NCBI GenBank assembly: GCA_015679245.1
Contig: CP064953.1
Coordinates: 62,001 to 126,000, forward strand
From: Actinomycetaceae bacterium zg-1166
GTDB taxonomy: Bacteria > Actinomycetota > Actinomycetes > Actinomycetales > Actinomycetaceae
Reading direction: 5' to 3'
DNA length: 64,000 bases
Shown: one piece after another, positions 9,703-18,299 of the stretch
Position numbering within the stretch: the stretch's first letter is position 1
How the letters are laid out: every line of letters starts with the position of its first letter
The notes under the pieces: generated by a model
What the model was told of the DNA's origin: nothing
What the model saw: the letters and a program-made list of their open reading frames with translations, nothing else
Databases searched by the model: none
Translations under genes and position numbers: made by a program

Positions 9703-10724
9703 AAGCTGTAGTAGTTGCAGGTGCAGATGACCTGCGTGTTGAGGACATTGCTGAACCTCATGCCGGTGCAGGTGAGGTTCGTGTGGCAATGGAGTGGGGT
9801 GGGATCTGTGGCTCGGATCTTGCCTACTGGAAGTACGGTGCTTCCGGTACCGCGATTTTGCGTGAGCCGCTCATCCTTGGCCACGAAGTTGCTGGCAGGA
9901 TTGACGAAATCGGTGAGGGCGCAGAGGGTTTTGAGAGAGGGCAGGCCGTGACCATTCACCCAGCCACCCTCGTGGGAGACTACGAAGTTCCCGAAGCTCT
10001 TAAGGGGCGTGACAACCTATGGCCGCAGGTGCGCTATTTCGGTTCGGCGGCTTTCGTGCCCCACGAGCAGGGTGGCTTCTCCACCTATCGTGTGGTACGT
10101 GCGGATCAGATTCGTGTACTCCCCGAAGGTCTTTCTACTCGTGAGGGTGCTGTTGCTGAGCCACTTGGTGTGGCGATCCACGCTGTCAAGCGAGCTGGTG
10201 ACCTTTGCGGCAAGCGTGTGCTCGTCAATGGTGCTGGCCCGATTGGTGCTCTTGTTGTTGCCGCTGCTAAACATGCAGGTGCAGGTGAGGTGTGGGTAGC
10301 CGATATTGCTGCTCCTGCTTTGGATGTGGCCAAGGCGATGGGAGCTGACCACGTAGTTGATCGTTCCAAGGGTGAAGAACTTCCAAAGAATGTGGAGATC
10401 GCTTTCGATGCTTCTGGCGCTTCGCGTGCCTTTGGTGATATCTTCCTTGCTCTTGAGCGTGGCGGGCGTTTCGTCCAGGTGGGTAACCTCCCTGCTGGGG
10501 AAGTTCCGGTAGCTCTTGGACAGCTTGTTACTCGTGAGATCGAGTATGTGGGTTCCTACAGGTTCTCCGACGAAATCACAGACGCAGTGGCAGCTATGGC
10601 TGAGGGTCTTAATGTGGAACCTCTGCTCACTCATACCTTCGACATCGACGATGCTCTGGAGGCTTTCCAGACGGCTGCTGATCGTTCCACAGGTTCGTCG
10701 AAGGTGATGCTCAAACTCTCCTGA
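9699..10724 (+). CDS. Zn-dependent L-idonate/L-gulonate 5-dehydrogenase-like protein
   Basis: A 341-residue medium-chain zinc dehydrogenase. The catalytic zinc ligands are visible in GGICGSDLAYW and LGHEVAGRIDEIG. The coenzyme fold reads VLVNGAGPIGALVVAAAKHAG. Overall it most resembles L-idonate 5-dehydrogenase (IdnD) and RspB-type enzymes. The usual four-Cys structural zinc lobe is absent or much altered. Starts at GTG 9699, overlapping the transporter stop. Because no uronate isomerase is present and UxuB/UxuA are, oxidation of L-gulonate to D-fructuronate would fit the pathway better than L-idonate oxidation; this is inference. Confidence 0.75.
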   Translation: MKAVVVAGADDLRVEDIAEPHAGAGEVRVAMEWGGICGSDLAYWKYGASGTAILREPLILGHEVAGRIDEIGEGAEGFERGQAVTIHPATLVGDYEVPEALKGRDNLWPQVRYFGSAAFVPHEQGGFSTYRVVRADQIRVLPEGLSTREGAVAEPLGVAIHAVKRAGDLCGKRVLVNGAGPIGALVVAAAKHAGAGEVWVADIAAPALDVAKAMGADHVVDRSKGEELPKNVEIAFDASGASRAFGDIFLALERGGRFVQVGNLPAGEVPVALGQLVTREIEYVGSYRFSDEITDAVAAMAEGLNVEPLLTHTFDIDDALEAFQTAADRSTGSSKVMLKLS

Positions 10725-10753
10725 GTGAAGGTGCACAACGTGAGTGCACAAGG
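10722..10753. repeat. Stop-codon-containing partial duplication
   Basis: The dehydrogenase stop region TGAGTGAAGGTGCACAACG is followed directly by TGAGTGCACAAGG, an imperfect second copy that again begins with TGA. Confidence 0.6.
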
Positions 10754-11322
10754 ATCTCATGAGGTTCATCGCTTATATAGCGCGCTTAACGTTGAGAGGT
10801 AGGTTCACACGTAAGGGTGGGGAAGTACACACTTCTCCGCCCTTACGTGTCTATCTCTCTTGTATTCTGCTGTGCTACCTGTGTGGTTTATACATTTTGC
10901 GCGGTTTGCTCCAGTTCACTCGCTTCACACTGTTTATTTGCGTCGCGCTGACTCGCAGAATTTCGCGATATAACTGATACACCGTCCCCAAGTCAAAGCA
11001 TGGGTAGCTATGTGATATTGGGTTGGTTATACATACGTCAGCGTGGCTTTGAGAACGGTGAATTTGCTCCATGTGATATTAGGCTGGCCTGGAAGCTCAT
11101 GTGGCAGCACTGAGGTGTCGTGTATAAATAGCAGCACTACAGTGCAGGGCATACAGGGATAATTCCTGTATGTGTTCACGTTCAGCGTGCTCCCACCTAG
11201 AAGAGGAAGAATGTGGGCACAATGATGTCCCGAGCCTGAGGTATGTTGCCGTAGCTGTCACTATGCTGGCGCCCTTTGCGGCCTGCCCAACCAGAAGGCA
11301 CCACGAGATGAAGGAGAATGAC
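10754..11322. other. Intergenic region with terminator and spaced direct repeat
   Basis: No convincing gene lies here. It contains the operon terminator (10807-10850). A 17-bp motif ATGTGATATTRGGYTGG occurs twice 61 bp apart (11010-11026 and 11071-11087, 15/17 identical). The DNA around 10930-11160 is relatively AT-rich and probably holds the promoter of the downstream gene. Confidence 0.6.
10807..10850 (+). terminator. Long hairpin terminator of the uxu operon
   Basis: A 20-bp stem (ACACGTAAGGGTGGGGAAGT with its complement, two G-U pairs) and a 4-nt ACAC loop, followed by CTATCTCTCTT. It lies 80 bp after the dehydrogenase stop. Confidence 0.8.
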
Positions 11323-12483
11323 GTGAAGTTCCGGCCGATGGCGCTGCTCTGGGGGGTTCTTGCGCTTGTGATAGCAGTGTGCGCGATCACAAGCGTGCGT
11401 CCGAATGTTAGTGGACCTGTGGCTCGCTTTGCCCTTGTTGGCCCTTATGCGCAACTTCTTGCACTGCGAGGGTGGCTCGTCGTCGGTCTGGTTCTTGCGG
11501 CGATCTTTCTTCTTATCCTTGGGATCACTCGCCGTATTCTCCTTGGTCGTGGCCGTATAGCCCTCACTCTTGCACTTGTTTTTACTCTCGTGGCTGGTGC
11601 ACATGCCGCAACTTTGGTGAGCCGTGGAATCACGGCGAAATCCGAGCTTGGACCCGATCCTGGGATCACTGAAGTGAGTAGCGGAGATGGATCAATTACG
11701 GTGCTTGAATACAATACACGCGGTGGTGAGGTACCCATGGAGAAGCTGGCCGACCTCATTGAATCCAGTGGTGCCGATGTTGTTACATTGCCGGAAACAT
11801 CTACGGCTGGTGGGAAGGAGTTACAGGCTGAACTCTCTGAGCGTGGCTTGGGCTTCCAGCGTTTTGACACAGATACACCAGCGACAGAAGCAGACTACGA
11901 TTCCACCGTTATGCTCGTGGCGCGAACCCTTGGGGAGTATCGGCAGTCTGCTGTCGAATTTTCCAGCGAGGAAGGCACTCTCACAGGTGTAGGTGAAGTA
12001 AAAGGCGAGAATAAGGCAGGTGTGAGCATATCCCAGGTTGCACAGATGGTAGGGAAGGATGTGAAGTACTCGCGCACGATCGCGATTTGGGTAGCCCCTG
12101 CCAAGGGGCAAGGACCAGAGTTTATCGCAGTGCATCCCGTGGCCCCTAAGACGCTGCGGACGGATGGGTGGAAGAGGGAAATTCGTGCAATTTACTCATT
12201 GTGTGAAACCTATCCCGATGCTGTCATTGCCGGTGATTTCAACTCCACTACCGATCACGAGCAGGCTTTGCGTATGCCGGTGGGGTGCCGTGATGCAGTA
12301 GCACAGGCAGGGGCTGGTGGCCGTGGAACCTGGCCGACGAATGTGCCTTCACTCCTTGGGGCTCCAATTGATCGTGTACTTGCACCTTCTCAATACAAGG
12401 GATCTTCTGCGGCGATTGTGGATCTGGGTGGTTCGGATCATCGCGGGGTACTTGTGCGCCTCACTCCTGTGGTGCGGGAATAA
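11323..12483 (+). CDS. Membrane-anchored endonuclease/exonuclease/phosphatase family protein
   Basis: About 386 residues. Three hydrophobic segments near the N-terminus (starting PMALLWGVLALVIAVCAITS) precede an extracytoplasmic EEP (DNase I-like) domain. The catalytic set is recognisable: VLEYNTRGGE (Asn), VVTLPETS (Glu), IAVHPVAPK (His), IAGDFNST (Asp-x-Asn) and LGGSDHRGV (final Asp-His). Such actinobacterial proteins are metal-dependent phosphoesterases of unknown substrate. I start at GTG 11323 because AAGGAG lies 6 nt upstream; an ATG at 11308 is possible. The 3' end is duplicated in tandem just after the stop. Confidence 0.8.
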   Translation: MKFRPMALLWGVLALVIAVCAITSVRPNVSGPVARFALVGPYAQLLALRGWLVVGLVLAAIFLLILGITRRILLGRGRIALTLALVFTLVAGAHAATLVSRGITAKSELGPDPGITEVSSGDGSITVLEYNTRGGEVPMEKLADLIESSGADVVTLPETSTAGGKELQAELSERGLGFQRFDTDTPATEADYDSTVMLVARTLGEYRQSAVEFSSEEGTLTGVGEVKGENKAGVSISQVAQMVGKDVKYSRTIAIWVAPAKGQGPEFIAVHPVAPKTLRTDGWKREIRAIYSLCETYPDAVIAGDFNSTTDHEQALRMPVGCRDAVAQAGAGGRGTWPTNVPSLLGAPIDRVLAPSQYKGSSAAIVDLGGSDHRGVLVRLTPVVRE

Positions 12484-12529
12484 GCGGAGTACTTGTGTAC
12501 CTAGCCTCGCGGTACGGGAATAAGGCACG
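12448..12529. repeat. 41-bp imperfect tandem duplication of a gene 3' end
   Basis: The last 39 bases of the EEP-family gene plus its stop region (12448-12488) recur immediately as 12489-12529. Both start GTACTTGTG and both contain CGGGAATAAG, so the TAA stop is copied. Identity by eye is about 75 percent with one gap. Confidence 0.75.
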
Positions 12530-12579
12530 ATCTCGCTCATGCGTGGTGTGGGAGGCATCTGGAAGGTACTACGTGTATG

Positions 12580-12676
12580 TAACACGTAGGCGGGGTGCAC
12601 GAAGAGAAGGGCACACGGAGAGGTGCACACAACACGTGGTGGGAGTTGTGCATAACACGTAGGCGGGGTGCACGAA
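12580..12676. repeat. 24-bp direct repeat in intergenic DNA
   Basis: A 24-bp sequence beginning TAACACGTAGGCGGGGTGCA occurs at 12580-12603 and again, identically, at 12653-12676. A related ACACGTGGTGGG sits between. The 333-bp gap 12484-12816 holds no gene apart from these repeats and the downstream promoter. Confidence 0.85.
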
Positions 12677-12816
12677 ATTTGACGTGCAAGACGTGCAAGA
12701 AAGTTGTGCAGCTCCCGCGATAGAGTGGGCACGAGCATATTAGGTGCGCAGCATGTTCGTCGTGCGCATGTTAGGTTATACGGCTGGCATACAGCCACGA
12801 TAAAAGGGAGTACACC

Positions 12817-13077
12817 ATGAGCAAAAAAACGGTTCTTCTGGGAGGATTCATTGGTTACGTTCTCGGGGCGCGCGCCGGGCGTGAACGTTACGAGCAGCTT
12901 TCTACGCTCGGGAAGAAGCTGTGGAATTCACGTCCTGTACGTTCAGCCACAGATAGAGCCTCCGAAGCAGCTTCTGCCGCCTACCGTGAGGCAAAATCTA
13001 AAGTCAGTGATGCAGTGACGAATGTCCGCGCCGGTGATGAACTCTCCACGCTTCGCGTGGAACCCGTAGAATTTTAG
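12817..13077 (+). CDS. Small YtxH-like protein
   Basis: An 86-residue protein. The opening MSKKTVLLGGFIGYVLGARAG is a short glycine-rich hydrophobic segment ending GARAGRERYEQL, typical of actinobacterial YtxH/protoporphyrinogen-oxidase-annotated small proteins. It is followed by an amphipathic Ala/Lys/Glu helix (SATDRASEAASAAYREAKSK). It is probably membrane-associated; function unknown. A good Shine-Dalgarno (AAAGGGAG) precedes the ATG. It lies 2 bp before the TRIC-family gene, so the two are probably co-transcribed. Confidence 0.75.
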   Translation: MSKKTVLLGGFIGYVLGARAGRERYEQLSTLGKKLWNSRPVRSATDRASEAASAAYREAKSKVSDAVTNVRAGDELSTLRVEPVEF

Positions 13078-13079
13078 GC

Positions 13080-13928
13080 GTGAATTTTGCGGATTTTTTC
13101 CCCGATGTGGTGCGGGTTCTCGACGTAGGTGGAGTGCTTGTCTCCGGCATTATCGGTGGGATGGTTGCCCGCGAAAAGCGTTTTGATATTACAGGGTTCT
13201 TTGCTCTGGCTGTCATGGCGGCTCTGGGTGGTGGGATGTTACGCGATGTCCTGCTCCAGCAGGGGGTCCCCGTAGCTTTCACCGATCCGTATTATCTCGC
13301 CGCTGCTCTCACTGGTGCGGTCATTGCTTTTCTCCTGCGTATGACGGGCAAGTGGTGGAACCGTTTCTTCATTGTGGCCGACGCCTTCGTCATCGGTTCG
13401 TGGGCTGCGACCGGTGCTCTCAAAACTTTGGCTGCTGGCCTTGGTATTCTCCCGGCGATGTTGCTAGGAGTCATCACAGCCGTGGGTGGGGGTGCAATTC
13501 GTGATATTGCCGTGGGGCGCACTCCCGCTGTTTTTGGTGGTAATACACTGTACGCTACGGCTGCTTTCTTTGGTACGATCCCCGCAATCACGCTCTGGCA
13601 CTTGGGTTATCCCACATTGGCTACGATTTCTTCTGCGCTTCTGGGTGGGGGACTCTGCATTGCTGCACGCTGGTATCGCTGGCGTCTCCCGCAACATTCG
13701 CGCTATCCACTCACTGAGGTCTATGGCAAAGTTCGTATGAGTTTCTCGGAGTATATGAATGCGCGTGAGGCACTGAAGAAGCGCGCTATTCCACGTGGAG
13801 CTGGGTCTTCTTTGGGGCTCGATCATGGTGAGGACATTCGCGATGGTGTGAGCGAGGTGGAGGACGATAAGCGCGTGGATAAAGGCTTGAAGGCTCGTTC
13901 GCGTGATATCAAGCGTGCAAAGAATTAG
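13080..13928 (+). CDS. Trimeric intracellular cation (TRIC) channel family / UPF0126 membrane protein
   Basis: A 282-residue, roughly seven-helix membrane protein with the duplicated UPF0126 motif: GGGMLRDVLLQQGVP in the first half and GGGAIRDIAVGRTP in the second. Prokaryotic TRIC channels carry these glycine-rich kinked helices and conduct monovalent cations. The C-terminal 70 residues are charged and cytoplasmic, longer than in typical homologues. Starts at GTG 13080, two bases after the YtxH-like gene. Physiological role here is not known. Confidence 0.85.
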   Translation: MNFADFFPDVVRVLDVGGVLVSGIIGGMVAREKRFDITGFFALAVMAALGGGMLRDVLLQQGVPVAFTDPYYLAAALTGAVIAFLLRMTGKWWNRFFIVADAFVIGSWAATGALKTLAAGLGILPAMLLGVITAVGGGAIRDIAVGRTPAVFGGNTLYATAAFFGTIPAITLWHLGYPTLATISSALLGGGLCIAARWYRWRLPQHSRYPLTEVYGKVRMSFSEYMNAREALKKRAIPRGAGSSLGLDHGEDIRDGVSEVEDDKRVDKGLKARSRDIKRAKN

Positions 13929-14427
13929 TGCTTTTCTTGTGTGGCATGGCCTCTTTGGTGGAATTCAATACTACCGGGCATCGTTGATGAAGCTAATACA
14001 GCTACTACCAGGAAAATGTAAGAATGTGGAACTTGAATTGACTATCATCTTATCTTCCTAAGGTATGTGCTGAGCGAGTTTCGACACCTCTCAATGCCGA
14101 GTTTATAGGTGGTGCTGTGAGGTTCTCGTCTAGTTTCGTTGTGTATCACGCTGTGCGCTTGTACAAGTGTGTATAACTAAGTTCCTCTCTGGGGCTTTAG
14201 GTGCTTTTTGCTGAACAGAGTTCCTCTTGGTGCTTCCGTGACTTTGTGTTACCGAGAAACGTGCTACTTACATATAAAAATGTGACACACGCCATAGTGA
14301 AGCCTTTTGGAAAACCGCGAAATTCTGCCGTTTATGTCGGTGAGACATTGTAGAGTGAATTTTCAGCAAACAGTAAGGTTAATGTGTCGAATCAGAACGA
14401 CACATTTATCCATAGAAAGCGGTGCAT
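13929..14427. other. Long 5' region of the surface hydrolase gene
   Basis: About 500 bp without a gene. It is AT-rich towards the right end. The only clear structure is the perfect inverted repeat at 14381-14406. Confidence 0.6.
14381..14406. promoter_or_regulatory. Perfect inverted repeat before surface hydrolase
   Basis: AATGTGTCG and CGACACATT flank an 8-nt AATCAGAA centre, ending 21 bp before the ATG. It could be a dimeric repressor operator or a 5'-UTR hairpin; sequence alone does not decide. Confidence 0.5.
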
Positions 14428-17064
14428 ATGAAAGGCAACTTCTTCAAGCTCTCCGCAGGTGGTGCGGCTTTTGCCCTCGCCTCGGCTGGGCTTTTGAGCG
14501 CACCGGTGGCTTTTGCTGACGACGAGGCTGCAAGCCCTATCGTTACCACCGATGTATCAGAGTTCAGCTCTGCACTCGGTGTTGCTGCCACCGAAGATTC
14601 TGGCGACGGCGATACCGTCGATGCCTCTACAACTGAGGGAGGCGATACGAGCACCGATGATGCCTCGTCTGCGCCCTCCGATGGTGCCACTGACGACACC
14701 TCTTCCGACTCCACCGATGACGCCTCCGATTCCACCGACGATGCCACGGGCGATGACGATGGAGATGACGATGGAGATGATGGGGACGGCATTGGAGAGA
14801 TCCCTAACCCTCTCGACTTTGCGAATATCGCCCAGGATCCCGACGATTACGCTCTTCCGACTGCGGCTTCCCGCTTTGGCCGCGTAGGCGAGATGGTCAT
14901 TGGTGCTCCTGAAGCAGGTGGTAATGGTGCTGGTGTCATTGCTTCTGGCCTAGAGTCCTACTACAACCAGAAGGTGACATGGGGGCAATGTGAACCCTTC
15001 GGGCAGGATGGCGAGAATGGAAAGTACCTCTGTGCTTATGTGATCGTCCCCGTGGATTACTCGAACCCGAACGGTCAGCGCGCCGCAATCGCCCTGCGTC
15101 GACTCCCTTCCACAGGTGAGCACAAGGGTTCGATCTTCCTCGATCCGGGGGGGCCAGGTTCAGGAGGTATGGGTCTGGCCGATCAAGGAGCTTCGGAATT
15201 TACTGGCAAGCTCAATGAGAACTTCGATTTCATCGGGTTTGATCCTCGCGGCACAGGTGCTTCACTCCCGCAGATTCGCTGCGAATCTAATGCAGCTATG
15301 GACGTACAGCGCGAAGGCGCAGACGGCCTCAAGGGAGACGATCTCGATAAGATTCTTGAGTACAACACCAACCAGTGCTACCAGAACACCGGTAAGGGCT
15401 TCAAGAACTTCGATTCCACAAACTACATCGCTAATATCGGCACCCGGAATGTGGTCAAGGATCTCGATATCCTTCGTTCCGTTGTGGGCGATGAGAAGCT
15501 CAACTACATTGGCTACTCCTACGGCACGTCGATTGGCTACCAGTACATGATGGCCTTCAAGAGTAATGCTCGTGCTCTCCTCCTCGATGGCGTGGTCAAC
15601 CCCTTCGAGAACAACCCTGTCCTCAAGATGAAGTACGCGAAGTATTTCCCGAAGCAGTCTGGTTCGGCTGTAGTGGCTCAGCGTCAAGGTTTCCAGGGTA
15701 CCTTCGAGCAGTTTGCGAAGAAGTGTGCGACTGAGGGCTTCACCCTCCAAGGGAAAAAGTTCCCGTGTGCGTTGGGTACAAGTGCAGATTCTCTTGACCA
15801 GCTCCAAGCAAAATACCTTGAGATTGTGCGTTCGGCTTACAACAGCCCCGCCTACACATATGAGGCTGATGGGCGCCATGTGAGCTGGGCAGACGTGAAC
15901 CAGGGTGCAATTCAGGCGATGTACTCCGACAGTTTGTGGGGCTACCTCAACTATGGCCTTCTTGAAATGTCGCTTCTGCATAGTGCGGATATGATGATGC
16001 GCCTCGCCGATTGGTACATGGGTCGCGATGATGAGGGGCACTACGAGCAGTCTCAGGCTGCCTTCCGCACAATTAGCTGTGTGGATAGCCACGAGGATTC
16101 CGACGATCGTGAGGCAACTGCCAGGGAAGCTCTCGAAGTCTACGCGGCTGCTCCCTTCACTGATCCAGGCAAAAATGCCGACGGTTCTCAGCGTGAAGCT
16201 GAGCCGTCCTACGGCTGGTGCCACTACTACAAGAGCCACGGAGATCTGCCCACTGGAGTGGAAGTGAATGCTGCTCCGAACGTGCTCGTGCTCTCCACCA
16301 CACACGATTCGGCTACCCCCTACCCCAACGGTGTTGTGGCAGCTGAAGGCCTCTCTGGAACACTTCTCACGGTGGCTGGCGCTCGCCACACCTCCTACGG
16401 TTCCTCCGAGTGTGCGAACGAGATTGTGAATAACTACTTCATGACGGGCGCTGTGCCAGCTGACGGTACGGAATCTGGACCTGAGCGAGAGACAAAGGAC
16501 ATCTATTCCAATGTAATCCAAGGTCACGAGTGCCGTATCAATAGCTTCGTCAAGCCTAGTGCTGTTACTCGTAATCTTGGTCAGGTGACTCAGGGTGGCG
16601 AAATCACTTTCACTGCTACGGGTGCTGTTGTGGGGGAGAAAGTGACCTTCACGGTTCACTCTGAACCTACTTCTGCTGGTAGTGCTGTTGCAAATGACGA
16701 AGGTGTTGCCACTTTGACGTGGAGCATTCCTGCTGATTTCGAGGCGGGTATGCACACAGTGGAAGCTGCCTTTGGTGATCGTGCCACTGCTACAAGCATG
16801 GAGTTTGAGGTTGTTGCTTCAGCTCCGACTGAGCAGCCTGCTCCAGAGCCCTCACCGGAACCTTCGCCAGAGGCCTCACCACAGTCCTCGCCGCAAGTGT
16901 CTACTGGTGGTGACGCTCTTGTGGTTTCTCAGCCGAAGGCTAAGGCTACTAAGGTGAAGAAGCTCTCCTACACAGGCGCAAACGCAGTTGCTGGTTTTAG
17001 CGCAGCGTTCCTGCTTATCGCGGTGGGTGGTATTGGCCTGGCTATGCGTAGGCGCGAGAACTAA
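14428..17064 (+). CDS. Secreted, wall-anchored TAP-like alpha/beta hydrolase
   Basis: About 878 residues. A signal peptide (KLSAGGAAFALASAGLLSAP, cleavage near FADDEA) is followed by an Asp/Ser/Thr-rich acidic linker (about residues 35-125). The alpha/beta hydrolase of the tripeptidyl aminopeptidase type has oxyanion loop LDPGGPGSGG (about 238-247), nucleophile GYSYG with Ser364, acid in STTHDSATPYPNG (about 626) and His in GARHTSYG (about 651). An Ig-like domain, a PEPSPEPSPEASP linker and sorting signal LSYTG-hydrophobic-RRREN follow. It probably trims peptides outside the cell. The oxyanion loop is encoded by a run of seven G (15147-15153). The ATG at 14428 gives the best signal peptide; GTG 14422 is alternative. 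Confidence 0.88.
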   Translation: MKGNFFKLSAGGAAFALASAGLLSAPVAFADDEAASPIVTTDVSEFSSALGVAATEDSGDGDTVDASTTEGGDTSTDDASSAPSDGATDDTSSDSTDDASDSTDDATGDDDGDDDGDDGDGIGEIPNPLDFANIAQDPDDYALPTAASRFGRVGEMVIGAPEAGGNGAGVIASGLESYYNQKVTWGQCEPFGQDGENGKYLCAYVIVPVDYSNPNGQRAAIALRRLPSTGEHKGSIFLDPGGPGSGGMGLADQGASEFTGKLNENFDFIGFDPRGTGASLPQIRCESNAAMDVQREGADGLKGDDLDKILEYNTNQCYQNTGKGFKNFDSTNYIANIGTRNVVKDLDILRSVVGDEKLNYIGYSYGTSIGYQYMMAFKSNARALLLDGVVNPFENNPVLKMKYAKYFPKQSGSAVVAQRQGFQGTFEQFAKKCATEGFTLQGKKFPCALGTSADSLDQLQAKYLEIVRSAYNSPAYTYEADGRHVSWADVNQGAIQAMYSDSLWGYLNYGLLEMSLLHSADMMMRLADWYMGRDDEGHYEQSQAAFRTISCVDSHEDSDDREATAREALEVYAAAPFTDPGKNADGSQREAEPSYGWCHYYKSHGDLPTGVEVNAAPNVLVLSTTHDSATPYPNGVVAAEGLSGTLLTVAGARHTSYGSSECANEIVNNYFMTGAVPADGTESGPERETKDIYSNVIQGHECRINSFVKPSAVTRNLGQVTQGGEITFTATGAVVGEKVTFTVHSEPTSAGSAVANDEGVATLTWSIPADFEAGMHTVEAAFGDRATATSMEFEVVASAPTEQPAPEPSPEPSPEASPQSSPQVSTGGDALVVSQPKAKATKVKKLSYTGANAVAGFSAAFLLIAVGGIGLAMRRREN

Positions 17065-17071
17065 TCGCAGT

Positions 17072-17105
17072 GAGAGTAGGTAGGGTTGTGTAACCGCCTA
17101 CTCTC
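17072..17105 (+). terminator. Hairpin after surface hydrolase
   Basis: GAGAGTAGG pairs with CCTACTCTC, with an inner GGTT/AACC pairing. There is no T tract; it lies 8 bp after the stop. Confidence 0.55.
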
Positions 17106-17143
17106 CTGTAAAGCTGCATGTGGCTGCATTAGTGGCCCTTTTT

Positions 17144-17188
17144 GGCGGCTGGGAATATCTTGTGGATGTTCCCAGCCGTCTTTTTGTT
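17144..17188 (+). terminator. Rho-independent terminator
   Basis: A 12-bp stem GGCGGCTGGGAA / TTCCCAGCCGTC is followed by TTTTTGTTGTT. It is the canonical terminator of the surface hydrolase transcript. Confidence 0.85.
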
Positions 17189-18208
17189 GTTACGGTCAAG
17201 GCGCGCTTGACCCTTGTCTTTGAGGCTTATTGGCCAATAAGCCTTATCTTTGCTGTGTTAGCTGGCTTGTGCTATCGGTGGCCTATAAGCCCTATCGGTA
17301 GGAAACAACCAGGATGAGCATCAAAAAGGTTCTCTTGGCACTAAAATTCGTACGCTTAGCCATTCTTCAAGCTGGATCCCACACGCAAACCATCCCCACA
17401 GCCACCCCTGAAAACACCGCCGCAATCGCCAGCAATTGCCACATCACTCTAGGATCAAAGTGGGGTACTTAAACCGGGGCACTAATCCACTACGACACGA
17501 CAGGCGTAACAGGGGTGTATGACTCTTCTCCGTGTTTGTTGCGTCGATAAGGAACGAGGGTGGTGGCGGGAGCCTTGTGCACTATTGCGCTGGGCGGGAG
17601 TGTGTGGGTGTGGTCGTGTCGGGCAAGGGTGGGTGGGCGTGATCGTGCTGGGCGGGAGTGTGTGGCGTGTGGAGTAATTCAGTCAGTAATGCCCTATCGC
17701 GTGAGGTGAGGATACGAGCACATTTGCCCAAGGAGATTGCCGAAGATGAAGCTGAACGTGAGTCAGATGGCGAGTGTGAGCATATTTTCCCCAGGAGGTT
17801 GTGGCAAACTCATATGCAATGCCCTATCGTGCCGTGGTGAGAGAAAGTGGAGGTTCCTCACGACGTGGATTTCAAAGAGTCATTGTGGCGTGATGGGGAG
17901 TTATTGGGGCAAAGAGATTGAGGGAAGAAAATAACTTCCTCAATATTTTAGGTCGTAAGACCCATGGTAGAAGAGATTCTTATGAATAACTCCTCTTCAG
18001 CTACCTCTCGTTAGTCTTATTTACTGGTAAGTATGTGGGGAGTATCTATGAGTTCAAGTATTGATATTATAGAGAAGAGTGTGCATAAGGTTTTATTTTT
18101 TAAGCTGGAACTTTATGTGGAACTAGGATGAAACCTTAGAATCATAGAAGTTGATTGCGTGCTATAGCTACAAGTGAGGATAGCAGTACGATGTCTCTAA
18201 ATGGAAAC
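17189..18208. other. Gene-free accessory interval with degenerate repeats
   Basis: About 1 kb between two surface-protein genes with no credible ORF. It holds a perfect 22-bp palindrome (17223-17244) and CTATCGGTRG twice. GCTGGGCGGGAGTGTGTGG occurs at 17589-17607 and 17647-17665 (58 bp apart). AATGCCCTATCG occurs at 17688-17699 and 17818-17829. Related GAGCAYATTT...CCMAGGAG blocks lie about 62 bp apart. From about 17930 it becomes strongly AT-rich. It may be a decayed, repeatedly duplicated sequence. Confidence 0.6.
17223..17244. repeat. Perfect 22-bp palindrome
   Basis: The sequence is self-complementary with no spacer (core CTTATTGGCCAATAAG). Role unknown; it lies 38 bp after the terminator T tract. 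Confidence 0.85.
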
Positions 18209-18237
18209 TATACAAAGTGGGGGGGGGGAGACATATA
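18209..18237 (+). promoter_or_regulatory. Putative phase-variable promoter with G10 spacer tract
   Basis: TATACA (18209-18214, 4/6 match to TTGACA) and CATATA (18232-18237) are separated by exactly 17 bp, and that spacer contains ten consecutive G (18219-18228). Transcription would start near 18244, about 55 nt before the coiled-coil surface protein. Loss or gain of one G would move spacing off optimum. Assignment is by inspection. Confidence 0.5.
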
Positions 18238-18299
18238 TGTCATATGACTTATAGAATTGGGGAGGAATTTTGTGTCCCATCCACGAATAAGAGGAAGCA

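Noticed and set aside
10744-10977. 77-codon ORF after the dehydrogenase gene
   Set aside because: It translates straight through the 20-bp terminator hairpin at 10807-10850.
17120-17317. Possible 65-residue membrane protein
   Set aside because: It runs through the rho-independent terminator at 17144-17188 and lacks a ribosome site.
17700-17940. Short ORFs read as a small Glu-rich protein
   Set aside because: The frames lie in degenerate repeated DNA without a ribosome site. They overlap one another and resemble no family.
18272-18290. Short GTG-initiated leader peptide after GGGGAGG before the coiled-coil gene
   Set aside because: Only six codons (VSHPRI) by my reading and no attenuator-like structure; too little to support, though the GGAGG is striking.
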